Shown here: positions 1 through 5,425 of the stretch, one piece after another
Layout of the letters: every line of letters starts with the position of its first letter
Position numbering within the stretch: the first letter of the stretch is position 1
Assembly (NCBI GenBank): GCA_023269245.1
Contig: JAHFMB010000067.1
Coordinates: 1 to 5,425, forward strand
DNA: 5,425 nt
DNA from: Candidatus Tayloriibacteriota bacterium
Lineage (GTDB): Bacteria > Patescibacteriota > Minisyncoccia > Phycocordibacterales > PALSA-1337
Direction of reading: 5' to 3'
Notes under the pieces: generated by a model
Told to the model about the DNA's origin: nothing
Seen by the model: only the letters and a program-made list of their open reading frames with translations
The model's database searches: none
Position numbers and translations under genes: made by a program

Positions 1-1
1 G

Positions 2-481
2 AACGCTTTGACTGATAACGACAAGGAGATTTATGGATTAATTATTTCCAGTTTTAAATTTACTCCACTTTCAACTTCTCAAACAATGAAGGGTTGGAAA
101 ATTTATAAAAATGAAAAATCCGGGTATTCTTTTGAGTATCCTGATCTTTGGCTAACAAAAAATAAAACGGAAGATTCATCAGGGTTGACAAGCGGAGTGA
201 TATTCTATTCTCCCGATGGCGCTACGCTTTTAACTGTTAATAATCCAATTAGAGAGGTTGGGTATGAATCGCTGACGACTATTAAAAATGAAAAGATTTT
301 AATCGACGGACGTTTGTTCACTAAGACAACTTTAGAGAATGAGGACAAAACTATTGTTGTCCACTTGAGCTGGAATGAAGACAACTGGAACAAGTCCGGA
401 GAAATATGGTCTCAACTGAAAGGTAATTCTGCTAACACGGTCCTGAATGCTATTTTATCAACCTTCAAATTTACCAACTAA
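2..481 (+). CDS. C-terminal part of a PsbP-like domain repeat protein (5' truncated by window edge)
   Basis: The frame is open to the left edge and ends at TAA 479-481, so the true start lies upstream. A TTG at 8 could be read as a start, but I doubt it, because the segment just after it looks like the end of a preceding domain. That segment (IISSFKFT, 41-64) closely matches the last residues of the protein (ILSTFKFT, 452-475). Between them lies one complete module of roughly 130 residues that opens with GWKIYKNEKSGYSFEYPDLW, the usual opening of PsbP-like domains in CPR and other bacterial surface proteins. The gene therefore probably carries at least two tandem modules. Such proteins are usually exported or lipid-anchored, but any signal peptide would be outside the window. 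No catalytic residues are recognisable and the function is unknown. GC is about 36%, clearly below rpoC downstream. The family assignment rests on motif memory and is moderately sure. Confidence 0.7.
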   Translation, partial: NALTDNDKEIYGLIISSFKFTPLSTSQTMKGWKIYKNEKSGYSFEYPDLWLTKNKTEDSSGLTSGVIFYSPDGATLLTVNNPIREVGYESLTTIKNEKILIDGRLFTKTTLENEDKTIVVHLSWNEDNWNKSGEIWSQLKGNSANTVLNAILSTFKFTN

Positions 482-500
482 GCCGTATTAATAAACTACC

Positions 501-3500
501 ATGACAACCATCACCAAAAAATCAGACCCAGTTGCGTTTGACATCGTCAAGCTGTCGCTGGCATCACCTGACAAGATCCTCGAATGGTCATACGGCGAAG
601 TTACCAAGCCTGAAACCATCAACTATCGTACTCAGCGATCCGAAAAGAGCGGTCTCTTCGATGAGCGTATCTTTGGTCCAGACCGAGATTATGAGTGTTA
701 CTGCGGCAAATACCGCGGTATCCGCTACAAGGGCATTGTCTGCGAGAAGTGTGGCGTTGAAATCACTCGTTCCATCGTCCGCCGCGATCGCATGGGCCAC
801 ATTGAGCTTGCATCGCCAGTATCACATATTTGGTTTCTCCGTTCAGTTCCATCACGCATCGGTCTTATTCTTGGTATGACGACTGCAGATCTCGAAAAAG
901 TCGTCTATTTCGCCGGCTATATTGTCACCAAGGTCAATGAGTCTGAACGCGAATCGTTCCTCAAAGAGCTTGATGGGGAATACAAAAGCAAGGTGAAAAC
1001 TGCTCAAGATGACAAGACCAAGGAAGCCCTCAAAGAACTTGTCGTCAGCGCTCGCAAGGAGATCGAAAGTCTCCAGCTCGGCATGGTTATGGATGAGGCC
1101 ACGTACCACAAGTACGCCATGAAATACGGCTCACTTTTTGAAGCCGGTATTGGCGCAGAAGTGGTTTACGATCTCCTGAAGAAGATTGACCTCGCTAAAC
1201 TCAAGACTGAACTCGAAGGATATCTAGAAAATGCCGGCGCTGCAGACCGCGAGAAGCTTTCCAAGCGTCTCTCGTTGGTTAAGCAGATGATTAAGGCCAA
1301 GATGCGTCCGGAATGGATGTTCTTAATCCGCATCCCAGTGATTCCTCCCGGTATCCGTCCAATGGTTGCTCTTGATGGCGGACGTTATGCTACATCAGAC
1401 GTGAACGATCTTTATCGTCGTGTCATCAACCGCAACAATCGCCTTTTGAAATTGAAGGAAATCAACGCTCCTGAAGTCATTCTCCGTAACGAAAAGCGTA
1501 TTCTTCAGGAAGCGGTGGATGCTCTCATCGACAACTCGATTCGTCACAGCTCATCAGCTGGAGCTGCAGCTGCCGCCGCACAGAAGCGCGCGCTCAAGTC
1601 ACTTTCAGATAGCCTCAAGTCGAAGCGCGGTCTTTTCCGCCAGAATTTGCTTGGTAAGCGCGTGGACTACTCGGGCCGTTCGGTGATTGTCGTTGGTCCG
1701 GAGCTCAAGCTCGACCAATGTGGTCTGCCGAAGCACATGGCGCTTGAACTTTTCCGCCCATTCGTTATTTCCGGGCTTCTCAAGAGGGAATTAGCGTACA
1801 ACATCCGCGGCGCGAATCGTCTCATTGATGATGGTGCAAAGGAAGTCTGGGAGATTTTGGAAGAAGTTATCGATGGCAAGTACGTGCTCTTGAACCGCGC
1901 GCCAACATTGCACCGTCTCGGTATTCAGGCATTCCGTCCAATTCTCATTGAAGGTAATGCTATCCAGGTTCATCCACTCGTCTGTGCCGCATTTAACGCT
2001 GACTTCGATGGTGACCAGATGGCTGTCCACGTTCCATTGTCTGAAGAGGCTCAGCTCGAGGCAAAGATGATCATGGCTTCCGACAAGAACATCCTCAAGC
2101 CAGGTAACAACGATCCTACGGTTATCGCCAAGCTCCTTGATATCGTACTGGGATGTTTCTGGGTGACGAAGATTGTTGATACAGCAAAAGGCACAGGAAA
2201 GATATTTGAATCGCCTGACGCGGCTGTGCTTGCCCATAGCTTTGACGGTGTTGATCTTCGAGCCAAGGTGAAAATCTTGGCGCCAAAGGATGCAAAGTAT
2301 GCTGTTTTCAAGGGAAGCATTTTCGAGACAACAGTTGGTCGTATCCTCTTGAACAATGTTTTGCCGGTAGATTATCCATTTATAAATGAAGAGATGGGAC
2401 GCAAGCGTGTCGCCGCTATTATTGATGACATGATTACGCTTCTTGGTGCAGAAAATGTGGCGCCGATTCTCGACAGCATCAAGTCATTCGGCTTCAAGTA
2501 TGCCACGTATTCAGGAACGACCTGGGGCATTGATGATATCGTAGTTCCAGCTATAAAACACGAAATTATTGGCAAGGGCAAGGAAAAAGCCGATACCGTC
2601 ACACAACAATTTGACGAGGGTTTGTTGACAGAAGAAGAGCGCGTACGCAAGCATATTGAAATTTGGCAGCATGTAAAAGGGGAAGTTGAAAAGGTAATAT
2701 CAGCTTCGCTTGATAAAAATGGCCCGGTATACGATATGGTCGCCTCCGGTGCTCGCGGGTCGCTCTCTCAGATCACTATTATGGCCGGTATGAAGGGTCT
2801 TATCGCCTCAGTTTCCGGAGAGACTATTGAATTCCCGATCCTGTCTTCAGCCAAGGAAGGTTTGACCCCGATTGAATACTTCATTACCACCCACGGTTCA
2901 CGCAAAGGTCTTACCGACACGGCTCTCAACACCGCAAAAGCGGGATATCTTACGCGTAAGCTATTCGTCGTCGCTCAGGATGTCGCAGTTTCCGAGGACG
3001 ACTGTGGTACCAAGGATTCCATCGTTATTCGCCGCCAAACTGCCTCGGGCATGGCGATTCCGCTCTCAAAGAACATTCGGGGTCGTATTATAGCCGAAGA
3101 TATCAAAGGTATGGATGGCAAGGTTCTCTTCGAAAAGGGGCACCTTCTTTCAAAGGCAGATGCAGCAGCTGTAGAAGAGGCGGGCACCGTCGAAGTTCGC
3201 GTCCGTTCCCCATTGTCATGCAAGACCATTCGTGGTGTCTGCGGACAATGCTATGGTCTCGATCTCGGTAAGAATAAGCTCGTTGATCTCGGCGAGGCAG
3301 TTGGTACGGTGGCGGCTCAAGCTATCGGTGAACCAGGTACTCAGCTTACCATGCGTACCTTCCATGCTGGAGGTGCCGCATCACAAGGTGGAGATATCAC
3401 CCAAGGTCTTCCTCGTGTCGAAGAAATCTTCGAAAAGCGTCGTCCAAAAAACCCAGCCGTTGTTGCAAGTGTTGATGGTATGGTCACCGAGGTCAAAGAT

Positions 3501-4172
3501 CTTGGCAAGGAAAAGGTCATTATGCTTCTTCCTGAACTTGAGGATTCAAAGAACAAGAAAAAGGGTGCCGCTATCGAATACACCTTCCCATATCGTCGTA
3601 CCGTTCTTGTTAAAGTCGGCGATCATGTCAAGAAGGGAGATCTTCTAACTGACGGTTCGGCTGATATTGATGAAGTCTTTGAGTTTGGTGGTGAAGAGCG
3701 AGCCAAGGATTATGTTATTACCGAGGTTGGCAAAATTTATGAACTCCAGGGTGAAACAGTCTCACGCAAGCACATTGAGCTTATCGTCAAACAAATGTTC
3801 TCACGCCGCCGTGTCAGGGATGCGGGCGATACCAATCTGACTGAGGGCATGGTTGTTGATGACATCCATCTTTCAGAGGAGAATGCCGCAGCCAAGTCAG
3901 CTGGTGGTTCGGCTGCAAAGGTAGAAAAGCTCGTTATGGGTATTACTGAAACCTCTCTCTCGCGCAAGAGCTTCCTATCGGCCGCTTCATTCCAACACAC
4001 CACACGCGTTCTTATTGGTAACGCAGTCCGTGGCGCAGAGGATAACCTCACTGGCCTTATGGAAAATGTCATTATCGGTCGCCTTGTGCCAGCCGGAACA
4101 GGATTCAAAGGTTCGGCGAAGTATAACATGGTTGAGGCGCTTGCTCCAAAGGAGATTGCGACGGAGGAATAA
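501..4172 (+). CDS. rpoC: DNA-directed RNA polymerase subunit beta'
   Basis: This is the catalytic beta' subunit of RNA polymerase; with beta it forms the active-site cleft. The 1223-residue frame is complete. Visible in order: the N-terminal zinc site (C66, C68, C81, C84); a lineage insert at about 145-194; clamp helices that contact sigma (about 300-343); a rudder region with an Ala-rich tract (346-362); LLGKRVDYSGRSVI; RAPTLHRLGIQAF; NADFDGDQ at 499-506, with D501, D503 and D505 binding the catalytic magnesium; the secondary-channel rim helices (about 685-740); SGARGS (750-754); the bridge helix (about 793-821); the second zinc site (C835, C907, C914, C917); and the trigger loop with M951 and H955, matching E. 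coli M932 and H936. The trigger loop runs straight into DITQGLPRVEEIFEKRRPK, so the large E. coli insert SI3 is absent, which explains most of the length difference from E. coli (1407). ATG 501 matches the family N-terminus, but no Shine-Dalgarno precedes it. rpoB is not immediately upstream. Confidence 0.99.
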   Translation: MTTITKKSDPVAFDIVKLSLASPDKILEWSYGEVTKPETINYRTQRSEKSGLFDERIFGPDRDYECYCGKYRGIRYKGIVCEKCGVEITRSIVRRDRMGHIELASPVSHIWFLRSVPSRIGLILGMTTADLEKVVYFAGYIVTKVNESERESFLKELDGEYKSKVKTAQDDKTKEALKELVVSARKEIESLQLGMVMDEATYHKYAMKYGSLFEAGIGAEVVYDLLKKIDLAKLKTELEGYLENAGAADREKLSKRLSLVKQMIKAKMRPEWMFLIRIPVIPPGIRPMVALDGGRYATSDVNDLYRRVINRNNRLLKLKEINAPEVILRNEKRILQEAVDALIDNSIRHSSSAGAAAAAAQKRALKSLSDSLKSKRGLFRQNLLGKRVDYSGRSVIVVGPELKLDQCGLPKHMALELFRPFVISGLLKRELAYNIRGANRLIDDGAKEVWEILEEVIDGKYVLLNRAPTLHRLGIQAFRPILIEGNAIQVHPLVCAAFNADFDGDQMAVHVPLSEEAQLEAKMIMASDKNILKPGNNDPTVIAKLLDIVLGCFWVTKIVDTAKGTGKIFESPDAAVLAHSFDGVDLRAKVKILAPKDAKYAVFKGSIFETTVGRILLNNVLPVDYPFINEEMGRKRVAAIIDDMITLLGAENVAPILDSIKSFGFKYATYSGTTWGIDDIVVPAIKHEIIGKGKEKADTVTQQFDEGLLTEEERVRKHIEIWQHVKGEVEKVISASLDKNGPVYDMVASGARGSLSQITIMAGMKGLIASVSGETIEFPILSSAKEGLTPIEYFITTHGSRKGLTDTALNTAKAGYLTRKLFVVAQDVAVSEDDCGTKDSIVIRRQTASGMAIPLSKNIRGRIIAEDIKGMDGKVLFEKGHLLSKADAAAVEEAGTVEVRVRSPLSCKTIRGVCGQCYGLDLGKNKLVDLGEAVGTVAAQAIGEPGTQLTMRTFHAGGAASQGGDITQGLPRVEEIFEKRRPKNPAVVASVDGMVTEVKDLGKEKVIMLLPELEDSKNKKKGAAIEYTFPYRRTVLVKVGDHVKKGDLLTDGSADIDEVFEFGGEERAKDYVITEVGKIYELQGETVSRKHIELIVKQMFSRRRVRDAGDTNLTEGMVVDDIHLSEENAAAKSAGGSAAKVEKLVMGITETSLSRKSFLSAASFQHTTRVLIGNAVRGAEDNLTGLMENVIIGRLVPAGTGFKGSAKYNMVEALAPKEIATEE
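4163..4167 (+). promoter_or_regulatory. Shine-Dalgarno of truB, nested in the end of rpoC
   Basis: GGAGG lies within the last codons of rpoC, seven bases before the GTG at 4175. This spacing decides the truB start in favour of GTG 4175 over the in-frame ATG at 4193. The site overlaps translated rpoC sequence and the two genes are only two bases apart, so ribosomes finishing rpoC could reinitiate on truB (inferred coupling). Confidence 0.85.
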
Positions 4173-4174
4173 AC

Positions 4175-4954
4175 GTGCAGAAAGTCTACACAATGTATAA
4201 ACTGATAGGCGAAACACCGCTCGAAGCTCTCGAGCGGTTTCGCGTTGAGCAGATTGGTTCAGCACGCACACAGAATGACCAAACACTGGGTACTTTTTGG
4301 TCGAATATACCCATGACCTACGCCGGTCGGCTTGATCCGATGGCGGAAGGGAAACTACTTATTCTGATTGGTGATGAATGTAAGAACAAGGAAAGATATC
4401 TTGATCTCGATAAAGAATACGAAATAGATATATTGTTCGGTATTGAGACTGATACGTATGACCTGCTTGGCCTCATTACGTCACAATCTACCAGTGAAGC
4501 CCTTGGCGCCATCGATCTCGATGCGATTGTTCAGGGTCTCAATGTCTATATCGGTCCGTGTACCCAGCAGTATCCGCCATATTCGTCAAAAACTGTTGAC
4601 GGAAAGCATCTTCATGAACTGGCGCGTGCCGGCTCATTACCAGAGGAAATGCCGACAAAACAGGTTGAAATACATGGCATAACTCTGCTCAAGACTGGGA
4701 CTATTACTGAGCACGTGTTACTTCAACGTATTACGCATGATAGTGCACTTGTACATGGAGATTTTCGCCAAGAAGAAATACTGAAGTTGTGGCGCCAGAA
4801 CCTCACCAGTAGTCGTATATTCAACGTACTCTCGATTCGCGTGGCATGTTCAAGCGGGACATATATGCGCTCGTTGGCGCATCGGATAGGAGCTGACACG
4901 GGACTCGGAGCCATAGCATTGTCAATAAAGAGGACGAATATACATGGTCTGTGA
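4175..4954 (+). CDS. truB: tRNA pseudouridine(55) synthase TruB, short form without PUA-like domain
   Basis: TruB converts U55 of the tRNA T-loop to pseudouridine. Family motifs are visible in order: an N-terminal KLIGETPLEALERFR (10-23), a variant of the usual KPxGxTS opening; YAGRLDPMAEG (49-59) with catalytic D54; KEYEIDILFGIETDTYD (80-96) with Y82 at the E. coli Y76 position; QYPPYSSKTVDGKHLHELAR (132-151); and CSSGTYMRSLAHRIG (225-239) with R232 at the E. coli R181 position. The protein is 259 residues against about 314 in E. coli and stops just after IKRTNIHGL, so the C-terminal PUA-type RNA-binding domain is absent. Y49 replaces the His found before TGALD in E. coli, and R52 replaces the small residue before LD. 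The GTG start is chosen because GGAGG sits seven bases upstream. The gene follows rpoC by two bases and is probably cotranscribed with it. A strong hairpin lies over codons 12-23. Confidence 0.93.
   Translation: MQKVYTMYKLIGETPLEALERFRVEQIGSARTQNDQTLGTFWSNIPMTYAGRLDPMAEGKLLILIGDECKNKERYLDLDKEYEIDILFGIETDTYDLLGLITSQSTSEALGAIDLDAIVQGLNVYIGPCTQQYPPYSSKTVDGKHLHELARAGSLPEEMPTKQVEIHGITLLKTGTITEHVLLQRITHDSALVHGDFRQEEILKLWRQNLTSSRIFNVLSIRVACSSGTYMRSLAHRIGADTGLGAIALSIKRTNIHGL
4209..4243 (+). other. Strong hairpin inside the start of truB
   Basis: GCGAAAC (4209-4215) pairs with GTTTCGC (4237-4243), and CGCTCGA (4218-4224) pairs with TCGAGCG (4230-4236). This makes a 14-base-pair stem with one two-base bulge (AC, 4216-4217) and a five-base loop AGCTC. 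It begins 35 bases after the first base of the truB start codon. No T-run follows, so it is not a rho-independent terminator. The pairing is read directly from the sequence. A role, such as slowing ribosomes, autoregulation by TruB or RNA processing, is only conjecture, and codon constraints may explain it. Confidence 0.5.
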
Positions 4955-4960
4955 TACTAT

Positions 4961-4964
4961 AGGA
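4961..4964 (+). promoter_or_regulatory. Shine-Dalgarno of the PH-domain gene
   Basis: AGGA sits five bases before the ATG at 4970 and just after the truB stop at 4952-4954. It supports ATG 4970 as the start of the open frame that runs off the right edge. Confidence 0.65.
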
Positions 4965-4969
4965 ATACA

Positions 4970-5425
4970 ATGCGAAAAATAATTATCAAAGAAGGCCCGC
5001 TGGTATTTCTCCGAAATGTCCTATCTATGGAAATCATTGCGGCCCTGTTCTTTTTTGGGTTGTCGTTCGCAGGCAATTATAGTGCCGTGTATCGAAGCTG
5101 GGGGTTGTCCAATTACGTCCGTTTTGATTTGTTTGAAATATACATTTTTTCGGCATTCCAACTTATTTACTTGTCGCTTCTTTTTCTAGATTGGTATTTT
5201 AGTCATTACGAAATCAACGAAAAAGAGATTATTAGACGATCTGGTTTGTTGTTTCGCCGCGCAAAATCAGTGACTCTCCGGACGGTTATTTCTGTGGAGA
5301 CATACCGCTCGCTGCTTGGACGTTTTACACCTCATCACGCGACTATCACTTTCGAACATGAAAATGGCCGTCTTACCAAAATAAAAAATGCTGCCGATAT
5401 AGAGGAAAATATGCATCTTATCAAA
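4970..5425 (+). CDS. Bacterial PH-domain (YdbS-like, bPH2) membrane protein, 3' truncated by window edge
   Basis: From ATG 4970 the frame stays open for 152 codons to the last base, so the stop lies beyond the window. By translation, a short basic N-terminus (MRKIIIK) is followed by two hydrophobic segments, roughly residues 20-36 (IIAALFFFGLSF core) and 57-76 (IYIFSAFQLIYLSLLFL core), predicted to be a membrane hairpin. After them comes HYEINEKEIIRRSGLLFRR (79-97), then VTLRTVISVETYRSLLGRF (101-119) and a beta-strand-like ATITFEHENG (124-133). The pattern 'Y-x-I-x-x-x-x-I-I-R-R-x-G-L-L-x-R-R' followed by 'SLLGR' is typical of the bacterial PH domain found in YdbS/YdbT-type membrane proteins, where two helices precede the domain. 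The role of these proteins is poorly known. The gene lies 15 bases after truB with its own Shine-Dalgarno and is probably in the same operon. Confidence 0.8.
   Translation, partial: MRKIIIKEGPLVFLRNVLSMEIIAALFFFGLSFAGNYSAVYRSWGLSNYVRFDLFEIYIFSAFQLIYLSLLFLDWYFSHYEINEKEIIRRSGLLFRRAKSVTLRTVISVETYRSLLGRFTPHHATITFEHENGRLTKIKNAADIEENMHLIK

Noticed and set aside
8..10. TTG as start of the first gene
   Set aside because: The frame is open to the window edge and the first residues match a domain end, so the gene most likely begins upstream.
481..500. Terminator after the PsbP-like gene
   Set aside because: No inverted repeat or T-tract is present in the 19-base spacer.
1791..2237. Antisense open frame of 148 codons inside rpoC
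   Set aside because: It lies wholly opposite strongly conserved rpoC sequence including the active site, has no recognisable motifs, and is explained as a shadow of codon bias.
3232..3648. Second-frame + strand open frame of 138 codons inside rpoC
   Set aside because: It overlaps the second zinc site and trigger loop of rpoC in another frame, and its translation is low in complexity with no family resemblance.
4193..4195. ATG as alternative truB start
   Set aside because: It would fit the TruB N-terminus, but GGAGG is correctly spaced for GTG 4175 and no ribosome site precedes 4193 at a suitable distance.
4955..4969. Promoter or terminator between truB and the PH-domain gene
   Set aside because: Only 15 bases; TACTAT is a poor -10 match with no supporting -35, and there is no hairpin or T-run. 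Read-through from truB is simpler.

Overview
The window looks like a piece of a Candidatus Patescibacteria (CPR) genome, probably a Parcubacteria-like lineage. This placement is inferred from protein character only: a beta' subunit without the proteobacterial trigger-loop insert, a short TruB that begins with a 'KLIGETPLEALERFR' motif and lacks a C-terminal PUA-type domain, and a PsbP-like repeat protein of the kind common in CPR genomes. No rRNA or phylogenetic marker tree is available here to confirm it.

Layout, all on the + strand. Positions 2-481 hold the 3' part of an AT-rich gene (about 36% GC by hand count) for a protein with PsbP-like domains. It enters from the left edge and stops at 479-481. 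After 19 bases with no Shine-Dalgarno, rpoC (501-4172) encodes an apparently intact 1223-residue RNA polymerase beta' subunit with both zinc sites, the NADFDGDQ active site, bridge helix and trigger loop. Two bases after its stop, truB (4175-4954) starts at GTG, and its strong GGAGG lies inside the last rpoC codons. Fifteen bases after truB, an open frame starts at 4970 with its own AGGA and runs off the right edge. It encodes a two-helix membrane protein with a bacterial PH (YdbS-like, bPH2) domain.

How the genes fit together: rpoC, truB and the PH-domain gene are packed head to tail like one transcription unit, joining transcription (beta'), tRNA modification (pseudouridine 55) and a membrane protein of unknown role. 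The PsbP-like gene differs in base composition and sits where rpoB is found in most bacteria. No intergenic gap exceeds 19 bases. No tRNA, rRNA, CRISPR array, insertion sequence or convincing rho-independent terminator was found.

The region is mostly housekeeping, and I see no new multi-gene system. The points most worth checking are the missing rpoC Shine-Dalgarno, the displaced rpoB context, lineage-specific changes in beta' (a helical insert, an Ala-rich rudder and a bridge-helix exchange), the divergent short TruB, and a strong hairpin near the start of truB.
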